NCBI GenBank assembly: GCA_018902755.1
Contig: JAHIQI010000018.1
Location: forward strand, 23,474 to 87,473
Direction: 5' to 3'
DNA from: Pseudomonadota bacterium
GTDB taxonomy: Bacteria; Desulfobacterota; Desulfarculia; Desulfarculales; Desulfarculaceae
DNA length: 64,000 nt
Shown here: piece by piece, positions 8,069 through 19,000 of the stretch
Numbering within the stretch: position 1 is the stretch's first letter
Layout: each line of letters opens with the position of its first letter
The notes under the pieces: model-generated
Database searches by the model: none
What the model saw: the letters and a program-made list of their open reading frames with translations, nothing else
Told to the model about the DNA's origin: nothing
Position numbers and translations under genes: made by a program

Positions 8069-8384
8069 AAATTTTCTGCCCCAAGATGCGCTCCACCTCG
8101 TTGTCCTCCAGGAAGGAGGACACGTTCCAACAGATGGCGCGCAAGTCCTTGTCGCGGTGGCCAGGGGTTAGAAGTCCCCGCGCCTGGCTCAATCCCCGGC
8201 CTTGAACCAAGATGGCCAACTCTTTCAGACGGCCCAGAGTGGGCGTGTCACCTCCCTGGGCTTTTTGGTATGCTTTCATCAGGGCGTTGACCCTGGCCAC
8301 TGAACAACGCTTACAAGTGCGATCTGGCGTCACCTGCGCTCCCTGCTTGCTGTAAAGAGTGCTGCGCCTTTTCTGTGGATGCAA
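8067..8384 (-). CDS. Small protein, possibly NuoF iron-sulfur-domain-like
   Basis: This is a 105-codon open frame with no recognised strong start; the first codon is TTG and no clear ribosome site is seen. The middle has DRTCKRC followed by a helical stretch with GDTPTLGRLKELA and a later ICWN. That order faintly resembles the C-terminal cluster-binding helical domain of NuoF, in which a CxxC is followed by a helical bundle and a later Cys. At least one expected Cys is absent. It lies divergent from the second activator gene. It may be a real small protein or a decayed one; no function is claimed. Confidence 0.4.
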   Translation of the reverse strand: MHPQKRRSTLYSKQGAQVTPDRTCKRCSVARVNALMKAYQKAQGGDTPTLGRLKELAILVQGRGLSQARGLLTPGHRDKDLRAICWNVSSFLEDNEVERILGQKI

Positions 8385-8540
8385 ACACTCTAGCCCGAGT
8401 AGGCCTTAAGAGGCAAGCCTCCAAGTAGGGATTAGCAATTTTCTTGACAGCCAACCAGGGGCTGGGTAAGGAAACATATTGTCTTTATTAAAATTACCCC
8501 GGTTTTTCTTGTCCGGGAGGCCCCGGCCCAAGAGAGGGAT

Positions 8541-9854
8541 ATGCACCCCACCCAGCTGAATCTAATCATGGAATCCATCTCTCTGGGGGTGCTGGCCATG
8601 GACCGCCACGGCCGGGTGACCTTTTTCAACCGGGCCGCCGAGCAGATAACCGGGGTGAGCCGGGACAAGGCCCTGGGCCGTATGTGCGGCGAGGTGCTCA
8701 AGTCAACCCTGTGCGACGAGTACTGCCCGGTGCTTCGGGCCATGGAGACCGGCGAGGAGCAGTCCGGCCTGGAGGCGGTGTTCATCCGCCAACGGGGCCG
8801 CTCGGTGGTGCCGGTCAGGGTGTGCGCCTCTCCCCTGTACGACGAGGACGGCCAGGTGTGCGGCGGGGTGGAGACCCTGCAGAGCCTGCACCTGGGCAGC
8901 CACCTGGACAAGCAGGACCAGGAGGCGTCCCGCTGGGAGGACTTCATCGGCGAGAGCCCCCAGGTGCGCCGCATCTTCGACACCCTCAAGGTGGCCGCGC
9001 CCAGCAAGGTGACCGTGCTCATCGAGGGCAACACCGGCACCGGCAAGGACCTCTTGGCCCAGATCGTCCACTTCAACAGCCCCCGGGCCCACAAGCCGCT
9101 CATCAAGGTGAACTGCGCGGCCCTGCCCGAGAACCTTTTGGAAAGCGAGCTGTTCGGCTACACCAGGGGGGCTTTCACCGGGGCCGAGCGCGACAAGCCG
9201 GGCCGCTTCCAACTGGCCGACGGGGGCAGCCTGTTCTTGGACGAGATAAGCGAGTTGCCCTTGTCCCTGCAGGCCAAGCTGCTGCGGGTCCTGGAGGAGC
9301 AGGAGTTCTTCCCCCTGGGCGCCCGCCAGGTGACAAAGGTCAACGTGCGCATCCTGGCCGCCAGCAACAAGCCCCTGGACCGCCAGGTGGAGCGGGGGCT
9401 GTTCCGCGAGGACCTCTACTACCGCCTCAACGTGATCAAGGTCACGGTGCCCGCCCTCAAGGAGCGGCGCGAGGATATCCCGCTTTTGATCCGCCGCTTC
9501 ATCCAGCACAAGAACGTGGAAAACGGCACCTACATCTGCCGCTTCTCCCCGGAAACCCTGAACGTGCTTTTGAACTACGACTACCCGGGCAACGTGCGCG
9601 AGCTGGAAAACATCCTGGAGCACGCCTGCCTGTTGTGCCGGGGCGACGTGATCAAGTCCCACCACCTGCCCCGCGACCTGGAGGAGGAGGTGGCCTCATC
9701 CCTGGAGCACGAAGGCTCCCACCGGGAAAAAAACGAGTTAATTCAGGTGCTTGACAGGCACAACTGGAACCAGACCCAGGCCTCGGCCGAGCTGGGCATC
9801 AACCGCACCACCCTGTGGCGGCGCATGAAGCGCCTGGGCATCGCCAAGGCCTGA
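8541..9854 (+). CDS. Sigma-54-dependent transcriptional activator, PAS-AAA+-Fis
   Basis: The 437-residue protein has one PAS domain (about 5-105) with the cysteine signature MCGEVL, then LCDEYCPVLRAMETG. An AAA+ domain follows with Walker A GNTGTGKD near 164, an intact GAFTGA loop near 210 and an arginine-rich sensor region. The C-terminal Fis-type helix-turn-helix contains ASAELGINRTTLWRR. The start ATG follows AAGAGAGGG. It stands directly before a set of TGTTGC/GCAACA dyads and a -24/-12 promoter, so it most likely drives the sensor-Hdr-MetVF gene array. Unlike NtrC it has no receiver domain; the PAS is the presumed input. Confidence 0.9.
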   Translation: MHPTQLNLIMESISLGVLAMDRHGRVTFFNRAAEQITGVSRDKALGRMCGEVLKSTLCDEYCPVLRAMETGEEQSGLEAVFIRQRGRSVVPVRVCASPLYDEDGQVCGGVETLQSLHLGSHLDKQDQEASRWEDFIGESPQVRRIFDTLKVAAPSKVTVLIEGNTGTGKDLLAQIVHFNSPRAHKPLIKVNCAALPENLLESELFGYTRGAFTGAERDKPGRFQLADGGSLFLDEISELPLSLQAKLLRVLEEQEFFPLGARQVTKVNVRILAASNKPLDRQVERGLFREDLYYRLNVIKVTVPALKERREDIPLLIRRFIQHKNVENGTYICRFSPETLNVLLNYDYPGNVRELENILEHACLLCRGDVIKSHHLPRDLEEEVASSLEHEGSHREKNELIQVLDRHNWNQTQASAELGINRTTLWRRMKRLGIAKA

Positions 9855-9861
9855 TCCCACA

Positions 9862-9980
9862 GTTGCATCACCGCAACACTACTGTTGCACTTGACGCAAC
9901 ACCGTTATAGGCCTGCATTCAAGCCATCAACCAGCACAATCGAATAAATTTATCTTAAGGTGTTGCATCTCGGCGCAACA
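9862..9980. promoter_or_regulatory. TGTTGC-N7/8-GCAACA dyads (probable enhancer sites)
   Basis: Three inverted repeats are visible: GTTGC/GCAAC at 9862-9877, TGTTGC/GCAACA at 9883-9901 and TGTTGC/GCAACA at 9961-9980. A compact GTTGCAAC palindrome follows at 10009-10016. They lie about 70-190 bp before a -24/-12 element and immediately after an activator gene. This pattern differs in sequence from the GAAACGTTTC set at 5904, which fits two separate activators. Confidence 0.7.
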
Positions 9981-10052
9981 CCTTCCAAACCCCTAATTCC
10001 TACTTAGCGTTGCAACTGGCTGATATTTATTGCAAAGATATTTTAGGCCATT

Positions 10053-10068
10053 TGGCATGAGTTGTGCC
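10053..10068 (+). promoter_or_regulatory. Sigma-54 (-24/-12) promoter for the sensor-Hdr-MetVF array
   Basis: TGGCATGAGTTGTGCC has GG-N10-GC spacing and matches TGGCAC-N5-TTGCW at most positions, with G for T at the start of the -12 block. It lies 38 bp before the sensor kinase ATG and downstream of the dyads. Confidence 0.65.
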
Positions 10069-10106
10069 TTAGTAAAGGGCGACCATTAACTTAATCGGGA
10101 TAGAAA

Positions 10107-12397
<2,291 letters not shown>

Positions 12398-12401
<4 letters not shown>

Positions 12402-13567
12402 GCGGCCGCACCCCTCCCCCCTATCCCAGCCTGCTGGTCATCGACGACGAGCCGGGCATCCGCAGCATGATGTCCCTGTCGCTCACCGCCGACGGCTACA
12501 AGGTCTGCACCGCCGCCGACGGCGCGGAGGGCCTGAGCATCTTCGAGGAGCAGAAGCCGGACATCGTGCTCACCGACATCAAGATGCCCGGCCTGGACGG
12601 CATCGAGGTGCTCAAACGCATCAAGTCCATGAGCCCGGACACCGAGGTGATCGTCATCACCGGCCACGGCGACATGGACCTGGCGGTGCGCTCGCTGCAG
12701 CTCATGGCCAGCGACTTCGTGACCAAACCAGTGAGCGACCAGGCCCTGGAGGTGGCCCTCAAGCGGGCCGCCGAGCGCCTGACCCTCAAGGCCCAGCTCC
12801 ACTGCTACACCCAACACCTGGAGCGCCGGGTGGCCGAGGCCACGGCCAAGGTGGTGGCCGCCGAGCGCCTGGCCGCGGTGGGCCAGACGGTGAGCGCGTT
12901 GGTGCACTCGCTCAAGAACATGCTGGCCGGTCTCAAGGGCGGCATCTACATGGTCAGCCAGGGCCTGAACGGCTCGCACAAGCAGCTCACCGACGAGGGC
13001 ATGCAGATGCTCGAGCGCAACCTGGGCCGGGTGCAGGACCTGGTGGGCGATTTGATGACCATCGCCAAGCCCCGCAAGCCCGACATGGCCCCCCTACCCC
13101 TCAAGGAGCTTCTGGCAGAGGCCGGGCGCATCATGGCCTCCGAGGCCGAGGGCAAAGGGGTGATCCTCAAGGTGGAGTGCCCCCAAGGCGACGGCCCGGT
13201 GGCCATGGCCGACCACCGCATGGTTTTGGAGGCCTTCCTCAACATGGTGAGCAACGGCATCGACGCGGCCTCGGAGATGATCGACGGCAAGGTGGTGCTC
13301 AGCGCCAGCGGCGACCCCAGGGAAGTGTGCCTGATGGTGCGCGACAACGGGCCGGGCCTGGACGCCGAGGCGGCCGACAACATATTCAAGGGCTTCTACA
13401 GCACCAAGGGAGCCTCGGGCACCGGCCTGGGGCTCATGGTGGCCCAAAAGACCGCCAAGGAGCACCACGGCCGGGTGGAGTTCAACACTTCGCCCACCCG
13501 GGGCGCCCTGTTCAGCCTGGTGCTGCCCGCCGCCGGGCGCGCGGCCTACCTGAAATACGCGGACTAG
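12398..13567 (+). CDS. Receiver-histidine kinase hybrid (REC-HisKA-like-HATPase)
   Basis: The 389-residue protein starts with a receiver domain: LLVIDDEPG, phosphoacceptor Asp in VLTDIKMPG near 53, and Lys in FVTKPVS near 106. A coiled linker and a dimerisation helix with VHSLKNMLAG, which supplies the candidate phospho-His, come next. The ATPase domain has GIDAA, DNGPGL and GTGLGLMVAQ. There is no DNA-binding domain, so it probably takes phosphate from the preceding kinase and passes it on, perhaps to the CheY-like protein two genes later. It starts within the previous gene's stop codon. Confidence 0.88.
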
Positions 13568-13595
13568 AGCCGGTTCAAATAAGGGAGGTGATCCA

Positions 13596-14066
13596 ATGAT
13601 CGCTTACAAGAACATTCTCTACTGCACGGACTTCTCCGAAGACGCGGAGATAGCCCTGCACCACGCGGTGGACCTGGCGCGGCGCCACGGGGCCAGGCTG
13701 CACATCCTGCACTGTCCCCACTCCACCCTGCGCTACATGCCCACCGAAACCGACGAGGGCGCGGAGCCCGGCGACGTCACCTACGCCTCGCCGGAACTGC
13801 TGACCAAGCTCACCGAAGACCTGAAGACCCGCTACGCGGCCAAGGTGGAGGGCATCGACGTTCAGTGGGTGGTGCTGGCGGGCACCCCCTTCGTGGAGAT
13901 TTTACGCTACGTGCGCGAAAACGACGTGGACTTGGTGGTTATGGGCATGGAGGGGGCCTCGCTCAACGAGGACACCCACTACGGCAGCACGGTGGAGCAG
14001 GTGGCCAAGCGCTGCCCCTGCCACGTGATGGCCATCCGTAACCCCGAGCGCACTTACACTCTATAG
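13596..14066 (+). CDS. Universal stress protein (UspA family)
   Basis: This 156-residue protein shows the UspA fold: YKNILYCTDFSEDAE at the N-terminus and, at the end, VVMGMEG followed by STVEQVAKRCPCHVMAIR. The GxxG-9x-G(S/T) ATP-binding signature is only partly kept (GMEGAS, later YGSTVEQV), so nucleotide binding is uncertain. A strong GGGAGGTGAT site precedes the ATG. It sits 28 bp after the hybrid kinase and 17 bp before the receiver gene. In sulfate reducers such proteins are often encoded within energy-metabolism operons; its role here is unknown. Confidence 0.88.
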   Translation: MIAYKNILYCTDFSEDAEIALHHAVDLARRHGARLHILHCPHSTLRYMPTETDEGAEPGDVTYASPELLTKLTEDLKTRYAAKVEGIDVQWVVLAGTPFVEILRYVRENDVDLVVMGMEGASLNEDTHYGSTVEQVAKRCPCHVMAIRNPERTYTL

Positions 14067-14083
14067 CCCCGGGAGGGAGCATC

Positions 14084-14476
14084 ATGGCCAAGAGAGTTTT
14101 GGTGGTGGACGACGAGATGGACGTTCGCACCTTTATCACCACCCTGCTGGACAGCAACGGCTACAAGGCGGTGGTGGCGGAAAACGGCGAACAGGGCTGG
14201 CAGAAATTCCAGGAGAAGAAGCCCGACCTGGTCACCCTGGACGTGATGATGCCCAAGGAGAGCGGCATCAAGATGTACCGCAACATCAAGACCGACCCCA
14301 ACTTCGCCTCGGTGCCGGTGTTGATCATCAGCGGCCTGGCCCGCAAGACCTTCCTGCATTCCCAGAAGGTGCTGGACCAATTCAAGAACCAGAGCGTGCC
14401 CGAGCCCGAGGGCTACATCGAAAAGCCCCCCGAGCCCGAAGAGCTCCTGGGCGAGATCAAGCGCATCATCGGCTAG
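14084..14476 (+). CDS. Single-domain CheY-like response regulator
   Basis: The 130-residue protein is a lone receiver domain. It has the acidic pair in VLVVDDEMD, phosphoacceptor Asp in VTLDVMMPKES near 53, the switch Ser in LIISGLA near 84, and Lys in YIEKPPEP near 109. No output domain is attached. It is 18 bp upstream of the hdrC-like gene. This makes it a candidate phosphate sink, or a regulator that acts by binding a protein, possibly the Hdr complex itself. The latter is speculation from gene order only. Confidence 0.9.
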   Translation: MAKRVLVVDDEMDVRTFITTLLDSNGYKAVVAENGEQGWQKFQEKKPDLVTLDVMMPKESGIKMYRNIKTDPNFASVPVLIISGLARKTFLHSQKVLDQFKNQSVPEPEGYIEKPPEPEELLGEIKRIIG

Positions 14477-14494
14477 CCCCCTCTGGAGGTTTCC

Positions 14495-15133
14495 ATGTCC
14501 CAGCCCATCGCCGGGGCCCCCAACGGGGAGTCCCCCAGTTTAGAACGGCCCCAGGCCCCCAGCCCGGAGCAAGCCATACGGCCCGACGGCCGCTGGCTGG
14601 CCCAGGTGCAGGCGGCCAGCGGGGTCTCAGCCGGGGCCTGCTACGGCTGTAAAAAATGCTCCAACGGCTGCCCCCTCAGTTTTGCCATGGACCTGCACCC
14701 CTACCAGGTGGTGCGCTACCTGCAACTGGGACAGATGGACAAGCTGGAGGGCTCATCCACGGTGTGGATCTGCGCCTCCTGCCAGACCTGCCTGACCCGC
14801 TGCCCCAACCAGGTGGACCTGCCCCGGCTCATGGACTGGATCAAGGAAGAGCTGGTGCGCCGGGGCCAGGCGGCGCCCGAGGAAAAGGTGCGCCTGTTCC
14901 ATCAACTGTTCCTGAAGGGCGTGGCCAAGCGGGGCCGGGTGTTCGAGGGCGAGCTCATGGCCGGTTACATGCTCAAGACCGGCGGGGCCTTTGGGCCGGA
15001 AGCCATCAAGAACGCCCGCATGGGACTGACCATGCTCAAAAAGGGGCGCCTGAAGCTGATACCCGCCCGCACCAAGGACCGGCGCTGGCTAAAGGCCCTG
15101 TTCAGCGAGCCCAAGGGAGGCAGCCATGCCTGA
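14495..15133 (+). CDS. hdrC: Heterodisulfide-reductase-like iron-sulfur subunit C
   Basis: The 212-residue protein has two [4Fe-4S] motifs of the HdrC type (CYGCKKCSNGCP near 50 and CASCQTCLTRCP near 92) and a helical C-terminus with LFHQLFLKGVAKRGR. An N-terminal extension of about 45 Pro-rich residues is unusual. Its reading frame overlaps the hdrB-like start by 8 bp. HdrC normally carries electrons from HdrA to HdrB in the cytoplasm. Here the acceptor is probably the MetVF unit encoded downstream, since no methanogen cofactors are expected in this host. Confidence 0.92.
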   Translation: MSQPIAGAPNGESPSLERPQAPSPEQAIRPDGRWLAQVQAASGVSAGACYGCKKCSNGCPLSFAMDLHPYQVVRYLQLGQMDKLEGSSTVWICASCQTCLTRCPNQVDLPRLMDWIKEELVRRGQAAPEEKVRLFHQLFLKGVAKRGRVFEGELMAGYMLKTGGAFGPEAIKNARMGLTMLKKGRLKLIPARTKDRRWLKALFSEPKGGSHA

Positions 15134-16019
15134 GGTGAGCTACTACCCCGGATGCTCCCTGGAGGCCACGGCCAAGGACTACGCCGAGAGCGTGGAAGGG
15201 GTTTGCGAGGCCCTGGACATTAAGCTCCGGGAGCTGCCGGACTGGAACTGCTGCGGGGCCAGCGCGGCCCACAGCCTGGACCACAAGGCGGCGCTGAACC
15301 TGGGTGCGCGCAACCTGGCCCTGGCCGGCCGGGGCCCCTCGCCCCTGGTGGTGCCCTGCGCCCTTTGCTACAACCGCCTGGCCAGCGCCCGCCACGAGCT
15401 GATGGAAGGCGACGAGCTTATCATCGACGAGATCAAGGCCATGCGCGGCGACTACGCCGGGGTCCAGGTGGTGGAGCTCAACGACTACCTCTCCTCGCCC
15501 CAGGTGATCGCCCAAGCCCGGCAAAAAGCGGTGGGCCAGGACCTGAGCGGGCTCAAGGCGGTGTGCTACTACGGCTGCCAGGGGCAGCGGCCCCCGGCCA
15601 TCACCGGCAAGGCCGACTATGAGAACCCACAGGGCCTGGACCGCCTGCTAAGCGCCCTGGGCGTCACGGTCATCGACTGGCCCTTCAAGACAGACTGCTG
15701 CGGAGCTTCCCACTCGGTGGCCCGGCCGGACCTGGTCTTCACCCTGGTGGCCCGGCTCTACGAGAGGGCCCTGGCCCAGGGAGCCAACTGCATCGTCACC
15801 GGTTGTCAGATGTGCCAGGCCAACCTGGACATGTACCAGGAGGAGATCGCCAAACAGATGGGCAAGGATGTGTACTTGCCGGTGCTCTACTTCACCGAGG
15901 TGATGGGCCTGGCCCTGGGCATCGATGAAACCCCCAAATGGTTGAAGCGGCACCTGGTGAGCCCCAAGGGCCTGCTGGAAAAGGCCCAGCTTCCCCGCCA
16001 GACATGGGAGCGGCTATGA
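15126..16019 (+). CDS. hdrB: Heterodisulfide-reductase-like subunit B (two CCG domains)
   Basis: The 297-residue protein contains two complete cysteine-rich CCG domains. The first has YYPGCSLEA, NCCGASAAH and PCALCYNR; the second has CYYGCQGQ, DCCGASHS and TGCQMCQAN. Known HdrB proteins bind two noncubane [4Fe-4S] clusters with these residues, and every ligand position I can identify is kept, so catalysis or electron transfer is plausible. It overlaps hdrC by 8 bp and hdrA by 4 bp (ATGA). Its natural substrate in this host is unknown; in the Moorella MetVF complex a comparable subunit is thought to serve electron transfer. Confidence 0.92.
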   Translation: MPEVSYYPGCSLEATAKDYAESVEGVCEALDIKLRELPDWNCCGASAAHSLDHKAALNLGARNLALAGRGPSPLVVPCALCYNRLASARHELMEGDELIIDEIKAMRGDYAGVQVVELNDYLSSPQVIAQARQKAVGQDLSGLKAVCYYGCQGQRPPAITGKADYENPQGLDRLLSALGVTVIDWPFKTDCCGASHSVARPDLVFTLVARLYERALAQGANCIVTGCQMCQANLDMYQEEIAKQMGKDVYLPVLYFTEVMGLALGIDETPKWLKRHLVSPKGLLEKAQLPRQTWERL

Positions 16020-19000
16020 GCGCCAACGTAATCCCCCTTAAAAAAGGGCAACCCTCGGGCGCGGTGATGGTGGCCGGGGCGGGCATCGCCGGCATGCAGT
16101 CGGCCCTGGATCTGGCCAACGCGGGCTACCTGGTCTATCTGGTGGAGAAGAACATCAGCATCGGCGGCATCATGGCCCAGCTGGACAAGACCTTCCCCAC
16201 CAACGACTGCTCCACCTGCATGATCTCGCCCAAGCTGATCGAGGTGTCGGCCAACCCCAACATCAAGATCATCAGCCGGGCCACCATCGAAAAGGTGGAC
16301 GGCGAGCCGGGCGACTTCACGGTGAAGCTGTCCAAGCAGGCCCGCTTCATCGACGAGGACGCCTGCACCGGCTGCGGCGAGTGCATCAAGGTCTGCCCGG
16401 TGGAGGTGCCGGCGGACTTCAACCTCGGCCTCAACCAGCGCAAGGCCATCTACCGCCACTTCCCCCAGGCCATCCCCAGCGCCTTTGCCGTGGACAAACG
16501 GGGCATGAGCCCCTGCAAGAACGCCTGCCCCGCGGGCATCAGCGTGCAGGGCTACGTGGCCCTCATCGCCCAGGGGCGTTACAAAGAGGCCCTGCGCCTG
16601 ATCCGCAAGGAGAACCCCCTGCCCGCGGTTTGCGGCCGGGTGTGCACCCATCCCTGCGAAACGGCCTGCGTGCGGGCCGAGGTGGACGAGCCCATCGCCA
16701 TCCGCGAGCTCAAGCGCTTCGTGAGCGACTGGGAGGTGGAGCAGGGCGAGATGGACCTGCCCGAGATGAAGCCCTCGCGCGGGGTCAAGGTGGCCATCGT
16801 GGGAGCCGGCCCCGCCGGTCTCACCGCGGCCAACTACCTGGCCCTGGAAGGCTTTGAGGTCACCATCTTCGAGGCCCTGGACGTGGCCGGCGGCATGCTC
16901 CGGGTGGGCATCCCCGACTACCGCCTGCCACCCAAGGTGCTGGACTACGAGGTCGACTACATCAAGCGCCTGGGCGTGGAGATAAGGCTGGGCCAGGCCC
17001 TGGGCCGCGACTTCACCCTGAACGAGCTCCAGGACGAGGGCTACGAGTGCCTGTTCATGGCCGTGGGCGCCCACAAGGGCCTGCGCCTGGGCGTGGAGGG
17101 CGAGGGCCTTCCCGGCGTGGCCAGCGGCGTGGAGTTTTTGCGCCAGGCCGCCCTGGGCCAGGCCGAGGCTCCCGGCGAAAAGGTGGTGGTCATCGGCGGC
17201 GGCAACGTGGCCGTGGACGCGGCCCGCACCGCGCTACGCCTGGGCAGCAAGGAAGTGACCCTGCTCTACCGCCGCACCCGCGAGGAGATGCCCGCCTACG
17301 AGGACGAGATCGAAGAGGCCCTGGAAGAGGGCGTGAACATCGTGTACCTGGCCGCCCCGGCCCGCTTCCTGGAGAAGAACGGGCGTCTGAGCGGGGTGGA
17401 GGTAATCAAGATGGAGCTGGGCGAGCCCGACGCCTCGGGACGCCGCCGCCCCATCCCCATGGAAGGCTCCAACTACACCATGGCCATCGACGGGGCCATG
17501 AGCGCCATCGGCCAGGCCCCGGACCTGGATTTCCTGGAGCCCAAGAGCGACATCGACGTGGACCCCAGGGCCCGGGCGCTGGTGGACGAGATCAGCCTGC
17601 AATCCAGCGTGCCCTGGGTCTTCTGCGGCGGCGACTCGGTCACCGGCCCGGCCACGGCCATCGAGGCCATAGCCCAGGGCAAGCGCGCGGCCGAGAGCAT
17701 CCGGCGCTACATCGACGGCGAGGACCTGCGCGTCGCGCGCGAGACCGACCGCACCCTGGCCAAGGGCGACACCCAGGGCATCCTTCCCCAGCCCCGCCGC
17801 CGCGCGGCCCAGCGCGACCCCGAGCAGCGCAAGCACGACTTCAGCGAGGTGGTGCAGGCCTTCAGCGAGGAACAGGCCCAATCCGAGGCGGCCCGCTGCC
17901 TGGCCTGCGGCATCTGCTCGGAGTGCTACCAGTGTTTGGAGGTTTGCCAGGCCGGGGCCATCAAGCATGACATGCGTCCCGAGGAGCTGGAACTCAAGGT
18001 TGGCGCGCTGCTGTTGGCGCCGGGCTTCAAGCCCTTTGACGCCCGCCTCAAGGGCGAGTACGGCTATGGCCGCTACCCCAACGTGATCACCTCCCTGGAG
18101 TTCGAGCGCATCCTGAGCGCATCCGGCCCCTACGGCGGGCACGTGAAGCGCCCCGGCGACGGCGCCGAGCCCAAACGGGTGGCCTGGATCCAGTGCGTGG
18201 GCAGCCGCGACGCCTCCGTCGGCCGCGAGTACTGCTCCTACGTCTGCTGCATGTACGCGGCCAAGCAGGCCATCATCGCGGGCGAGCACGTGCCGGGGCT
18301 GAACACCACCATCTTCTACATGGACATCCGGGCCCAGGGCAAAGGCTTCGACCGCTACTACGAGCGGGCCCGGGACGAGCACGGAGTGCGCTATCTGCGC
18401 TCCATCCCCAGCCGGGTGCTGGAAGACCCGGCCACCGGCGACCTGATCATCAGCTACTACGACGCCAACGACCAGCTGGTGGAAGAGCGCTTCGACCTGC
18501 TGGTGCTCTCGGTGGGGCTTACCCCCAACCCCGACGCCAAGGCCCTGTCCCAGGCCGCGAGGGTGGAAACCGACCGCTTCGGCTTCGCCCAGCGGGTGGA
18601 GCTGAACCCCCTGGCCACCAGCCGCGAAGGGGTTTACGTCTGCGGCGTGTTCCAGGCCCCGCGCGACATCCCGGACACGGTGATGCAGGCCAGCGGGGCG
18701 GCGGCCCAGGCGGGCGAGCTGCTCTCGGCCAGCCGGGGCAGCGAAGTCACCACCATGGAATACCCGCCCGAGCGCGACTCCGCCGGGGAAAGGCCCAGGG
18801 TGGGGGTGTTCATCTGCCACTGCGGCATCAATATCGGCAGCGTGGTGGACGTGCCCGGCGCGGTTGAGTACGCCAAGGGCCTGCCCGGCGTCACCCACGC
18901 CGAGGAGTTCCTGTTCACCTGCTCCACCGACAGCCAGGAAAAGATGGCCCAGGTCATCAAGGAGCAGAACCTCAACCGGATGGTGGTGGCCTCTTGCAGT

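Noticed and set aside
7930..8130. 66-codon minus-strand frame
   Set aside because: It lies across the dispersed repeat and has no ribosome site or homology that I can see.
8444..8472. TTGACA with a weak -10 (TAAGGA) before the second activator gene
   Set aside because: The -10 match is too poor to call a promoter.
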